64,000 nucleotides of DNA from NCBI GenBank assembly GCA_030272155.1, contig CP126192.1, positions 1,770,501-1,834,500 on the forward strand, given 5' to 3'. Under the pieces are notes generated by a model. The model made no database searches and was not told where the DNA came from. It saw only the letters and a list, made by a program, of their open reading frames with translations. A program made the translations under genes and the position numbers. The stretch comes from Tetradesmus obliquus. Its lineage: Eukaryota > Chlorophyta > Chlorophyceae > Sphaeropleales > Scenedesmaceae. Shown in pieces: positions 12,577 through 28,829 of this stretch; the stretch's first letter is position 1, and every line of letters begins with the position of its first letter.

Positions 12577-12739
12577 GCTGCTGCTGCTGCTGCTGCTGCT
12601 GCTGCCGCTGCCGCTGCTGCTGGCGCCAGGCATGATGGCTGCCGTGAGTGGCGACAAGGCGCAGGACAAGAGCCAGGGCGAGCTCACAGGGCTGCTCAAG
12701 GCCATGGGCTACAGCGCACAGCAGGTGTACAAGTTCTGA
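8928..12739 (+). CDS. CBR1: NADH-cytochrome b5 reductase
   Basis: A membrane-anchored FAD enzyme that passes electrons from NADH to cytochrome b5 or related acceptors. Nine exons with closed phases: 8928-9020, 9284-9396, 9728-9787, 10264-10414, 10522-10606, 10874-10902, 11265-11425, 12157-12275, 12630-12739, giving 306 aa. The N-terminus is short and hydrophobic (about residues 5-27) with few charges, fitting an outer mitochondrial or ER anchor. The FAD site RPYTPVS and GKMSKHM are present, followed by the NADH-binding GGTGITPMLQ and the nucleotide motif VCGPPGM. The C-terminus VYKF is typical of the family. Exon 6 is only 29 nt. Intron 3 ends in 31 CTG units, and introns 7 and 8 also end in long CTG tracts. 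Microsomal and mitochondrial forms cannot be separated by eye. Intron 5 holds a decayed copy of its own donor junction. Confidence 0.92.
10168..10263 (+). repeat. (CTG)31 plus CAG, directly forming the CBR intron 3 acceptor
   Basis: Thirty-one CTG units run without interruption into CAG, whose AG is the 3' splice site; coding sequence resumes at 10264. This is the longest pure triplet tract in the window. Confidence 0.95.
11426..12156 (+). other. Long CBR intron 7 with AT-rich palindrome and CTG tract
   Basis: A 731-bp intron. It contains the perfect 12-nt palindrome CGATTCGAATCG at 11570-11581 inside an AT-rich patch, and a (CTG)n tract from about 12068 to 12119. A second short CTG run leads to the acceptor GCTGCCAG before 12157. 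No open frame of interest was found. Confidence 0.6.
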
Positions 12740-14038
12740 GCAGGCGCCGCTCACTGGCGCAGCCTCAGCACTGTGGCCACCAACTATGGCTGGTTGCTCA
12801 GCATTGCAGGTGCAGGATGCATGGCACTGGGCAGTGCAGGGGCTTGGCAGCTGCTGCGTAGGAAGTACGGTCTGTCGACGGAAGTGGCGCCTGCCATGGA
12901 ACCATTTTTGTTGTGCGCAGCACGTGTGGTGCTGTCCTGCAGGCTGCTCAAGGAGCACACACTGCATGAGCACGTGCACATGCAGGGCGCTTCTGACAGC
13001 TTCCTTTGCCTATCCTGCACAGAGCAGATGACCTGGGCACACTGAGCATGAGGGTGACCTGTGTTTCTGGCCTGTTGATGCTGTGCTGTGGCTGGCTGAA
13101 ACTGCTGTCAAGCTACGCAGCTGTACGGTCCTGGAAGTGTTTCAGCACTGCTGCCTAGCGCTGTAGGTCTCACAGCAGCTACCACGAAGCTGGCCTGCAC
13201 TGTCCGTCCACGTGCCGAGGAGATGGTGGGAAAATCAATGTTTCCTCCTGGATTTGCAACAGACCTCGGGGACAGGTGTAACTAGTAGCCCATCCATGCA
13301 GGGCCCTGCCATTGAGTGAGCCATCACCCCCAGCGATGATCTGCTCGAGCATCACACCAATCGTGCAATTTAGCAAAGATCAAATGAATATTTTTTGATG
13401 TCAAGGATCTGGTGCCAACCGCTGTGTGTGGGGCAAGGCAGCAGGCCTGACTGGCTAAACCCTTCAAGGTCTGGTTGTCTACAGCGTGCATATGCCCCGT
13501 GTGCACAAGTGATACACTGACAGGTTGGATGAGTTATACTCCCGTTCGATCCATCTCTTGTACGCTCGTTCCTGTGGGACTGCCTATTCTTGCACTGACG
13601 CCCCGACGTTTCCATGGTGATCTACAGTGCCTGACTTAGCACATGCCTTATCGCTTCATCAAATAGACACGTATCGGATCAGCTGGCAGCCTGTGATCCG
13701 GCCAGGCCTCGGGCAGCTGGAGCACCACAGCTCTGACCCCGTTGCCGGCCCCCGATCGGAGCTGGACCTGCCAGGCTGACACATACCGGGCAGGTTGTAG
13801 TTATAGAAGGTGCTGGTTGGGAAGGCTCTCTGGACTCGGCTTCATCACAGTATGTCAAGAACCCTTGAAGGCTGTTGCTATCTGATCAGTTCGATGCAAA
13901 GCTGGAGACTGGACCTTGAGTGAGCACTCAGCTGTAAACATTGCCAAGGCCGAGGTTTGAGCTGCGTCACCGCAGTTATCACGCCATTCAAAGCAGGAAG
14001 CGAGGATGGGGCGATTGTGACCAGGCTTTTCACGACAA
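12740..14038. other. Intergenic region CBR-kinase
   Basis: About 1.3 kb without a supported gene. An open frame at 12773-13045 starts 34 bases after the CBR stop and has no family similarity. The rest should contain the CBR 3' UTR and the kinase promoter. Confidence 0.4.
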
Positions 14039-18051
<4,013 letters not shown>

Positions 18052-18218
18052 TGGCAGCCACAGCGCGAGTTCTGATATGGTGATGAGTGCAGCTGGCCGA
18101 TAGTGGCTCACTTACACTTTGCAGCTTGATTTTGTGCACATTGGCTGCCTGGAAACAGGAAAGCACAGCTCTTTGACAGGTGGTGCAACGCAGTAATCAG
18201 ATAGTCAGATGGTGGTGT

Positions 18219-18239
18219 GGGAGGGTGGGGCGCTGCGGG
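18219..18239 (+). other. Putative G-quadruplex motif
   Basis: Four G-runs (GGG, GGG, GGGG, GGG) are separated by loops of 1, 1 and 6 bases, which meets the usual intramolecular G4 pattern. It lies 168 bp after the kinase stop codon, on the coding strand, so it would also be present in RNA if the 3' UTR extends that far. Confidence 0.6.
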
Positions 18240-18355
18240 CCCGCGTGTAAGGGGTGGTGGGGTGTTGACCTCCTGCAGGCTGTGCTGCGCTGCCGGCTGC
18301 CTCTAGTGGGGCGTGGAATTGATGGCGTTGTTGCTGTGGCTTGGTTGGTAATCTG

Positions 18356-18416
18356 ATGAGGATGATGATTGTGATGTTGATGTCGATGATGGGGATGATG
18401 ATGATGATGATGAGGT
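18356..18416 (+). repeat. GAT/ATG-rich simple repeat
   Basis: Imperfect GAT triplets end in a run of seven GATs (GGGATGATGATGATGATGAT). It differs from the CAG/CTG repeats that dominate the window. Confidence 0.8.
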
Positions 18417-19269
18417 TGTGCTGAGTTGTCGGCTGCCTGCAAAGCACGGCACGATGACAGGGAGTGCAGAGTGGCGGCATGCCGCGGCGCAGTAACCGTG
18501 TAACTGGTGGTGTGGAGGGGTGGGGCCAGCGTGCAAGGGGTGGTGGGGTTGGTTGGGTTGACAGTGTTGGTGAAGAGACGTGCAGCAATAGCAAGGCATG
18601 CAGCAACAGGGCGAAGTGCAGCCAGGGTGTGTGCTATAAAATGCTGTGCTGCACTTGCAGTCGGTGTGTGTAAGCAAGAGGGCGGGATGCAAATCGTGCC
18701 ACTGCTGGAAATCTCCGATTTGGAAGTTCTGCTTGCGGTTCTATTGGGGTTTGGTCGGGGCTTTCAGGGTTTGCCATCTGGTAGGGAACGCCGCTCTGTG
18801 TGTGTATGCTCTGTTGCTTGGAAGTGTGGTGCATGCGGCGAGCTGGCAGTGGGTGCTTACTCAAAACCACGCTGGCAAGAATGCAATGACGCAGTTGGCA
18901 GCTCATAGCGTTGTGAACTGACCTGACATCTGGTGCGGTTCTGTGCTGAACCAATGACAGGCGATGCTTCTTGTGATCTGCTTTGTTGTATTTACCTCCC
19001 CGGCCATGTTGAGCAGCGCATGCGCTTGTATGTGCGTAGTGGCAGTGGCTAGCATGCATATGAACAGCTAGCGAGGGTTGATGATAGCCGGGCGAGCATG
19101 CATGCACATTGCCCTGGTGTTTGTAGCAATCACTGTTGCTTTGTTCAGCGACCGTGCTGAGCTGTGTGTGCCTGCGCCAGTGTGTTAATATCCCAGGGCT
19201 CAGCAGCGGTCTTTGCAGACTTGTGTACTGCTCTTGCTCTCAGCTGATTGAGATTGTGCTATGGGGGTG

Positions 19270-20210
19270 ATGCAGTCTCTCAATGACCTGCACCATGCAA
19301 TCCAGCATATCTACACGCCACTCAACACCTGTGGGTGGCTGTGCTTGATATTGTTATGCCTGGTGTGTACGGACAGGCGGCTGTGTCTGGCTTTGCGCGG
19401 TGCAGTGTAGCATCTACAGCAGAGTTGGCCATCTGCACCAGCTTTGCAGCTAGCTAGTCTGGCATGGTCCTTTCTTCACTGCCTGTTGCGGCTGCACTGA
19501 GGAGACTTGTCACAGCTGCTCGCCAGGCGCTGCTTACTGGTGCGCAGTGCGATGCTGTAGCTTTTTCCATGGGGCGAAATGCCTCTTTGCCTGCTTCCGT
19601 GCCACTGCCCTGCACTGCGCATTGTGATCGACGGTGGCGGCAGGCACATGCTGCAATTGGGTGTCGGATAGGCATTGCGGCCCTGCTGTGGCTGGAACAG
19701 CAGCCACCCTCTGACGAGCTGTGCAGAGCTCAACGTCTTGGGCCCAATGCGGTTTCTCAGTAATCAGCACTGTGCAATCCAGCACACCTGCACGCCACGC
19801 AAAGCCTGTGGATTGCTGTGCAACAGGCGGCCGTTTCTGGCTTAGCGCGTTGCATTGTTGTTGTTGCGCCTGTAGGCGAGTTGGCCATCTGCAGCAGCTT
19901 CGCAGCTATCTACTCTGGCAGGATTCTTTCTTCACTGCCTGTTGCGGCTGCACTGAGGAGACTTGTCACAGCTGCTCACCAGACGTCGCTTACTGGTGCG
20001 CAGTGCGAGGCTGTAGCTTTTCCCATGGGGGCGAAATGCCTCTTTGCCTGCTTCCGCTGATGTGCGCGTCACTGCCCCGCACTGAGCATTGTGAGTGACG
20101 GTGGCGGCAGGCACATGCTGCCTATGGGTGCTGGACAGGGATTGCAGCCCTGCTGTGGCTAGTGCAGTAGCCACCCTCTGACGAACTGTGCACGGCTCAA
20201 TGTCTTCTCA
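19270..20210 (+). repeat. Tandem direct duplication, period about 456 bp
   Basis: Two diverged copies, about 19270-19745 and 19765-20210. The best-conserved core runs from TTTCTTCACTGCCTGTTGCG at 19471 and again at 19927. It continues through the shared blocks GGAGACTTGTCACAGCTGCT, GAAATGCCTCTTTGCCTGCT, GGTGGCGGCAGGCACATGCT and AGCAGCCACCCTCTGACGA-type sequence. Open frames across the two copies are broken by indels, so coding constraint is not apparent. Confidence 0.85.
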
Positions 20211-23200
20211 CTCACTGCGGTTTCGGCTCAGCAGCACACCCGGCATGTAGGTCTGCAGGGTGGCAGTTCAAGCCCTATTGACATGTGTGTCTCCTTCCCT
20301 GGGGCTGGCCTGTCAGCGTGTTAGGGTGGCGCCGTGCCACTGATAGGGGAAGCACTGCTTGCTGTGGCAGCATTGACCAGGGTGGGCGCTATCAGAGAGC
20401 TGTCAGCTGCTGCTGGCCAGGACTATGGCGCCTGGCTGTGGCGTGGCTCGCTGTGGGTGGTGGTTCAGTGGTGCAGTAGAAATGCTCGGGCCAATGCACG
20501 GGGCCTGTCTGGTTTGACTGTATGGCGCAGCACTGCTTTGCTCCTACTCCTCGAATGACAAGGGACATGCGTGTGTTGGGCGGGTTGCAGTGTTTATGCT
20601 GTAGGTCATGCGCGCTCCCTCCCGTCTGGAAATACTCCAAGCTGCCTGTATGCCTGTGGGCGTGAGTTGCTGATTTTGCCGACTCCCTGTAAAGTTGGGT
20701 GGGCTGCTGTGGTGGGTGAGGCTGCGGGCGAAAGCCGCAGGGCGGTGGTGTGTGTGCGGCATGTGCATGCCTGCAGGCGCCGACGGCCAGCATCACCCTG
20801 GTTTGTTCAGTAAGATTGTGAACTGCACATGGCGTGCATTGCGCTGTGTCCCATAGCTTTGGCAGCGGTGTGGCTGTGATAGGGTTGCAGCTGTGCTGTG
20901 CCGCACAGCAGGAGCAGGGTGGCGGCCGGCTGGGCCATGCTGAAATTGGTTTCGTGTGCGGGCTGTTGCGTGTTGTTGTGATTGGCAGACCGCAAGGTAG
21001 TATATGGGTTGCTCAGGTGGCGTCTACACCTGAGGTGGGCTGTGGTTCTGGACCTGTGTTTGGCATTTGCTGTTGTGTCACCTGCAGTGTTTGGCATCGG
21101 CTGCTGCATCTGCTGCTGTGTCACCCGCTGCAGGCAGAGTGATGCATGCAAGGCCGCCATGGGATCCTAATCGTCCTGCGTGGGTGCACGGATTGCAAGG
21201 AGTGGCCGAAACTTCCTTGATAGGCAGTTGCGACAGCTTAGTGGATGCAGCTGCCTGCAAGCGGCCGAGGCTGATAAGGTGTATTTGTTTGCGCAACTGC
21301 TGCTGCTGACACGTCACTCGCAACACATGGCAGCTTGGTGCTGACGTGACTGCCGTGGCTTGCAGCAGCAGAGCAGGCGCACGGGGTATCAGGGTTTCTA
21401 ACGGTGCCTATCAATGGGCCTATTAATGGAGAACCAGGCTGCAAGTTGGCTGTTGGCGGGGTGCGCTTTTTCTGGAGATGGCTCTGTGCAGGCTGCCAAA
21501 ATCTCATCGGCAATTAGCACACATTCGACTGCGAATCAGCTGGAGCGTTACGTACTCGGTTTGAAATGCGCTCAAGCAGGGTGTATGGTGTTTGTGTAGG
21601 GTCACTTCAGGCCCAGCTGATGGGTTTGTGCTGCAGAGTCTGGTGAACTGTGTAAACCAGGCTCCAGCGGCATCATGGTTCAGCTGGTTGCCCGCACGTC
21701 AATCTTGAACCGCTTTGCAACCAATGTGGATGGTCTATGGAAATGCATATGGTTCTTTCGGTGCTGCTTGGAAGTGGCTTATAGTGCTGCCCTTGCCCAA
21801 GGAACCTGTCATTCACTCTCTAACTTTTGGTGAGGTTGCCAGCGCATCGGCAAGGATGTTAAACTTGTGTTGTTGATAATTCTGGTTGTGCAGATGTACT
21901 CTGCATGCACCATACTATTTGTGGCAGCAGCTGTGGGGCATGCGCCTTTGGCTGGACTCCGGCAGCTGCTGGCTCTGCATATGGTTCGCTACGCGTGGGC
22001 GCACGCCATGCCACTGCCTGCATATCGATCGCAGCACTTGGAGAGAGTACCTCGCCCAGCTGTGAAGAGCTGGGTGAGCAGAGGGGCCAATCATTGACCA
22101 CCATGATGGTGAAGTACTGCAGCTCTCATATAATGTAGTAAGAATTTGCTGGCGCTTGCTTGTGCTACTGACAGTAGCTTGTCAGCGCGACTCGAGTTTG
22201 GTGGCTAGCTAGCTAGCAGCCGCCCACGCCGCGCAGCGAGCTTCCGGCGTGGATGTTGCCAGGCGTATGCTGTGGCTCTGCAGGCAGTGCCAGCCATCTG
22301 ATGGAGTGCAGCTACTTTGGATGAACAAGGACGATTTCAAACGGGCGAATTCACCTGGATGAAGCAGCATACATACATGTGCATCTGTGTTGGCCTGTTG
22401 TGCTTGCAGCAAGCCTGGCGGCGTTGCACGCCAAGGTAAAGTAGGCCTGCCAGGCATATTGCTTACAACTAATCGCAAGCAAGTGCACGCAAGACTGAAT
22501 GGTGTCTCAGGGTGGTGTTGACAGTGTCGCTTGCACTTTCACTCAAAGTTACCGGCCCTCGCTTGCCAGCTTCCCGGCCACAACCTGACGTGTGTTGTGC
22601 TTCTTTACATTGCATGGCAGAGCTGGATGTCGTGCTGCAAGCATTGTTAGCATGTGCCACTGTCGCCGCGCAACAGCTGGCGGCACAGCTGAACAATGGC
22701 AGGCAGCAGTCTCTTGAGGTGCTCAGCACGGTGCTGGTTGTGGAGCGGGCAGTTGCTTATTGAAGGCTGCTGGCATGGCGGCATGTGTCCCTGGGTCGCA
22801 CTGGCAGCAGCATTCCCTCAGGCCAAGGCTTGGCACAGAGGTACACCAGACCCTGTGCTCCCTCCTGCTGCTGCTTTGCTCGACAACGTATGACAATGGG
22901 CGGCACAGCCTGTGGGCCAACAGGGTTGCTGTTGTGGTCTGCGAATGGGTAACACGTTGCTGGACATATCTGAATCTAGAATAATTAAACAATTGTCCCT
23001 TGCGCTGTTTGCCTCGATAAAGTGGCAAGAAGAATTTGCGGGCGCTCCTTGTCAGCAGGGCAGCGGCGCAAGCTCTTTGTGGAGGTGTGCCAGTGCAGGC
23101 AACCACAGTAAAAGCGTCAAAAGATTTGAAGCATCCAAAACCTCTTTGTCACTATCTTCCTCAGCTGCAAGGCCTGTTCAGTTGGGAGTTCAGCTTCAAG

Positions 23201-26200
23201 TTCAGCTTCAGAGCTGAGCAGCGTCGGCTTGTGCAGGGTATATGCTAGGTGGCAGTTGCTAACCGGCAGCCAATCAGCAAGCCCATCTGCAGATGGGAAC
23301 AGCAGGCAGTGAGCCACGGAGTGTTACCACAGGGCCCTGTTGACAAGGCAGGGCCCCTAGCCTTGCCTGAAGCTGGTGCACGGGCAGGGCGGGACACCAC
23401 AGCCTGCAGCACACTGCAAGCAGAGTGGTGTCGTGTTGATTGCAAAACAAGATACAACACCATATGCGCATAGTTCGGTGCAGGGAAGCTACCCACGTGG
23501 GCGAGGCACAGTCTTCCAGCCAGGAAACCTGATCTGCAGCGGCGTGCAACAGCCCATGCCATGGTGTTAACACGTGTGCTACAATCCTTTGACAGTCCTG
23601 CCTCAACATGCGCTGGGGCTGAGCCGCTGCTTCGCCTTCAGTTTGCGCCACACCAGCACACCGGTGGTAACATGAACAGGTTTCATCAACAATCAGTCTT
23701 CTTCAACACTCACACCACTGGCACCGCTTCTGCACGACCTGTACATGGTCGTACACAGTAACCATGCAGTTCTATATGCACAATCGTGCGTTGAGTGCTG
23801 CATTGTGACAGCACCCAGGCCAATGCAACAGTACGTCTGCCTAGCACAGGCCAGCACACAGCCTGCAGGTTTAGCTGAACCTTCAACTACCAGATTTGCA
23901 GCATTGCTGTGTGCACATTGAGCAGAGGCGCCACTCTGACGCCCCACCAGCATGCAGTGTCAATGCCGTGCTGCAACACACACGCAGGAATGCACTGGAA
24001 CCTCGTCCCGTGGCAGTGCAGCAACTCTTGCAAGCAGCGGCGCACACAATGCATGGCAACTCAGAGCACTGCCGCTCACCATCTTGTGTGAAGCAAGCGA
24101 GCCAGCTGTCGGTGGCACACACCAACCCCAGCTCTGCGTCTATGCAACTTAGCAATGTTGAGCCAATGCTGCCAGGGCCCCATAGAGTGGGCCCATGGCC
24201 ATGCGTAACTATCACCAGTTAGTACCACTTCCGCTGGCGCCAGCCTGAAAGTCCTGGTAAAGCGATACTCTGGCCTGGCCAGAAGGCGAACCGGCGACGA
24301 GACCATAGTATGGTGCGGCCGCCGCTGTTCACGGGGCTTGCACTGTCCTGTGACCATACTATTTCGGGCACACCGCTACTCTCAGCAGCTGCGTCTCACA
24401 AGGAACAGAGCGACAATCATGGCCTGCGCTTGTGGGGCTCTGCACACAGCAGTCAGGTTGGATTTGACACGAGGAAGTATAGTAGCTCAAGCAGTGCTGG
24501 CTGCAGCAGCCCTGCACATCGACCTAGGGCCTGACACTGTCAGCATGATGCAGACAGGAGCGCCTAGGTGATGCGTGGGCAGCTGCAGCAAATGACCTTA
24601 GCATCAATGCACACGCAGCGCTCGCATGCACAACAGTACTTTCTGCCCTCACACACTCAACTGCTGGGCATGACACACATGTGTTTCCGCAAGGTATGTA
24701 GTGACTGGCTCAACACAGCAGCCGCACAGCCTGCGGCTGCGTGTGCTCTCTCCACAAGCACAGCTTATACGGCTGTGGCTGCTCTCATACAGCGCAATGC
24801 GTGCATGTGTCTGACCTGCACGATGGCAGCACTGCACGTGGATGTACTGCTTTGCATCACCTCAGCAGCTGCAGAAGCACTCATGTCACTGCAAGCCTGC
24901 TATTGCAACCTTGCATGATGCACTAGGGATGCTAGCTAGTCCCTGCACACTGCAAGCAGTAACCGTTCGCACTCAACGAGTGCAGCGGCAGCAATGCATG
25001 ATATCGGTTAGGTCAACGCAAATACACAAGACTCGAAACCCTGATATCCAGCGTGCTGCTTGGCAATGCTTGCCAAACTGCTTAAAGCTTGTGCAATGCC
25101 TTGATGCGCATTAGAAATGCCCAGGATATGAGTAGAGCACGCACACTCACTACAGGTGTGTCTAACGTTTAGAAACCAAGTTCACATCAAGCCACCCAGA
25201 CCTAAAATGGCTCATGCTGCATGATGATACAACAGACAACACAGCACACAGTCGCTGTCAGTCCAGCGATTAGCTGCCAACACGACAGCTCACACCCACA
25301 AGGCCGGCAACTCTCTGTTCCAGCAGAGAGAGAGCAGTGTATAAGCAGAGCACAATCAGGAACCTCACATGCAGCAATGGCCATGCTAGAAGCACGCCGT
25401 GCCAAGTGTAACCTGGCGTGGTGTGTGCGCCTGCCATGCAGCTGCAGCTTGCTACACATTGTGGGCCCGGCAGCTGGTGGCAGCGGCAGGATGAGGGCGG
25501 ACGCATGTGCTTGTGCCTCTTGTCAATGCGTAGGGATCAATGCGAGGGCTGATGCACAGTCAGTGGCTGCAGATAAGCCACCGGCAGCCCAAGATGCGGC
25601 TGGACAGGGCCAACGCGTGAACGGCGTGAAATGGGTGCATGAATCACAAACCCACAGCGAAGGAATGAAAAGAATGAGGTGTGCCTTCAATCAGCAATCG
25701 CTGCACAGACGCTAGATATGTACGCAGAGGAAGGCACCAGCAACGTAACAAATTCGCATCACAGTCAACCCCAATGTGCTCAACAACGCTGATGATGATA
25801 GTAGCGGATTCAGCCGCAAGCTGCTGACTTGACAACCAGATCTCAGCAGCAGCTCCGCACAGTGCACAGCGGTGCACACCGCTGTGCGCTGTGCATAATT
25901 TATGCGGCAGGTTCAAGGATGTGTAATGCGGCATAGGTGGGCGTTGCTAGAGCACGGGTCCAGATTCCCACACTCAACCCCAGTAAAGGAAATCCGCCTG
26001 CCATTGCTTGCTGGTGAGTCCCAAGACGTAAGAGATGCTCGGCACGGCTGGCAGCTGCTGCGCCATGCTCTGAGCCCGGCAAGGACGTATGCTTTCCAAC
26101 TAGCGGCCAGCTAACCAGGATGTAGCAACATGCATCACAAGCATAACAAGCACCTTGAAAAGCTGAATGCCTGCGTGCATCTGCCTGAACATGGTGAGAG

Positions 26201-26443
26201 TTTGAGGAAGCTTCCCAACAGAGCGACGCGCCTCTGCACCAGCCCGGCAGACACTGAAGCGCCCGCGGAGCTGGACACCAAAAACTATCTCTACCTCAAG
26301 CAATTTGTGCAAGCGTAGTAGAGGTGGGAAATGACGGTTCTCAAAAACCCCTCAGCTGCTCAATCCCAGGTCCGCACCAAGCAGCCAGCCGCTGACAGGG
26401 CACTCTTGTACAATGCAGCCAGTGGCGTGTTTCATGCTGAAGT

Positions 26444-28795
26444 TCACCACTTGGCCCAGACCAAGTTCCCGTAGAACTTCCCAGTGCCTGTGCTGCGGGC
26501 GTCATCGGAGTAGCCATAAGCCGGCTGCTGGCCTAGCCGCTTGTGCGCAGCAGCTTGCAGCACCGCTGAGTTGGCATAGCCGGTGGGCTCTGCACACGCG
26601 CCGCTTGCAATGCATGCGGCTGCCACGCCAGCAATATGGGGAGAAGCCACTGCAGCAGCAGCACGCAGGCAGGCAGCAATACACACCGTGTCAGACATGT
26701 GCCGGCGCAAGCCATGCAGGCGCAGGCAAAGATCATGCCTGATAATATTGTGCAGCGCTCATCGCCATCTGCACATGTTTGCTCAAGTGCGCAGGCAAGT
26801 CCAAGCATGCAGCTGCAGTGCTGTTGTGCAAGACAACAGCTGGTGTGAAGCACATTTCATCAGCTGGCCATCCAGCCACCCGCCCCCAGCCAGCTCACTT
26901 GATGTGCCGGAGAGCTCGCGGTAGCCACTGCAGCACGTGACAACAGAGGCAGGCAGGCAGCAGACGCGTCAGGGTGCAGCCTCGTTATGCAAGGGCAGAG
27001 AGACAAACACATTCCAGCAGCTGTAGCTCAGGTCTGCATTGCCTGTATCAGTTTGCCACCCCTGCAGCAGCCGCGCTGCAAATTTTGCTCACCCCTACAC
27101 ATACACGCTGCTGCCACAGCCACCTACTATGACACATCTCTAGCCAGACTAGGCCTGCCTGCATCCGCCTGCAACCACTCTGCAATGAGGACACATCCTC
27201 CCCTGAACACACCTCTGCTCGCGCGCGTACGAGATGGTGGAGTTGATGGCGTTGCCTGGCGCCGACATCACACTGCCCTTCTCTGCTGCACTGGCCGGCT
27301 CGGCCAGGAAGTTGGAGAAGCTGCTGGCAGCACCAGCAGCAGGGTCCATGCTTGTCACAGCGATGACAGTGGGGCAGGCGGCGGGCAGGTAGCCTGTGCA
27401 TGGCCGAGGAGGCGGGGGGTGAGGCGAGAGAGGCGGAGCAGCAGCGCGCAAGAGCAATTAGCAAGCTGTGGTTGATTGAAGCGGATGCAGTAGTAGTGTT
27501 GACGGCCTGCAGCTTGTGCAGGCTGCACAGGGCTCTCTGCTGCAAGCAGTGTTATGCTGTTAACAGGGGCATGTCGCAGCGCATCGGCAGCCCGGGCTGT
27601 GGTGTGCGGTGCGCAGGGGTTCCATATGGCAGCACCCACCTCGTATGTCCGCTCCATAGTTGCCTGCAGCAGCAGCCACAATGATGCCTGTGTTGGAGGC
27701 GCGCTTGAACGCGTCACACACCAGCGCCAGCGTGTCCGCGTAGTCTGCACACGCACGACACAGCACAGCAGGCACGGGGAGAGGCTCAGATCAATGCGAC
27801 CATGAGTGGCAGCTGGGGACATGATTGCAGGCCTTGTAGCAATCCAGACGCATGCGTGCTGGTTATCGTGCATGGCTCACGCAGGCGTTCAGCACGGCCT
27901 GTTGATGGCGGCTCAAGCAGAAACAGAACAACCACCCACCTGCTGCCGCTGGGTCCACTGCTGCAGCCAGGCTCAGGTTGATCACTCGGATGCCAGCAGC
28001 CTGGCCCTCTGCTCCAGCGGCCCAGGTGACGGCATCCATGGCATCAGACAGCGAGCCTGCAACACACACAGCAGTGCAAGTGCGAGTCGGACAGCGAGCC
28101 TGAGGCCACAGTGCTAGGAGGTGGGTGGCATGCGCCTTGGCTCAGCACGTGTTGTGCACATGTGTGCAATGCTGCTGGCCAACAATCACTGTGAGCCACA
28201 GCGGCCGATGAAGTGCTGCAATTGATAAGCAGGCGCAGTGGTGGGTCAGCTGCACGCTCCAAACACAGTTGCAGCTACTGGTGTTGAGCGTGCCAATGCT
28301 TGGAACCACGCCCTCAGTGATAACTACAAGCATATCTGTGCGCAGCAGCACTCACCCACGCCCTGTGCGTCGAGGATCTTGAGTGAGTAGATGCCCACAC
28401 CAGGAGCCACCCCCACCAGGCCGCTGTTGTCATTCTCCGCTCCCACAATGCCGGCAACATGCGTGCCGTGGCCTGCAGGAGAGCAGCAGCAGCAGCAGCA
28501 GCACCCAAGACACGGCCGTCAGTCACACACCGCAGCAGTTGGCACTTCAGCATTGATGCAGCTGCTGTACAACCACTGACCCTTGCACTGCTGCGACTAA
28601 ACGGCTGCCGTGCTGCTGGCAAGGCGTGCTGCTGGTGTGCTGTTGTGCAGGCCTATCTCACCGTAGAGGTCGCTGGCTGGGTCTGCGCTGTCACCGGGTA
28701 CTGCTGTGGATGGGATGACAAAGCCCTTGCCGCCCACATAGTTCAGGTCGGGGTGCGTGGCATCCACGCCGCTATCCACAACAGCCACCTGCAGC

Positions 28796-28829
<34 letters not shown>

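Larger units (their letters stand above)
18052..26443. other. 8.4-kb gene-poor region
   Basis: No supported gene was found on either strand. Open frames are short, none shows a recognisable domain, and none links by splice phase. The region holds a G-quadruplex motif near 18219, a GAT-rich repeat near 18356, a roughly 290-bp-spaced G-rich repeat (around 18211 and 18505), and a 456-bp-period tandem duplication at 19.27-20.21 kb. A lineage-specific gene or long noncoding RNA cannot be excluded without transcript data. Confidence 0.5.

Noticed and set aside
12773..13045. 90-aa frame just after the CBR stop
   Set aside because: Hydrophobic start but no family similarity, no splice link, and it lies where the CBR 3' UTR is expected.
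19464..20060. Related frames in the 456-bp duplication read as paralogous small proteins
   Set aside because: The two copies lose a common frame through indels and share no conserved stop or start, so protein constraint is not supported.
20262..20281. GGCAGTTCAAGCCCTATTG resembling a tRNA T-arm
   Set aside because: No acceptor stem, D-arm or anticodon arm could be paired upstream.
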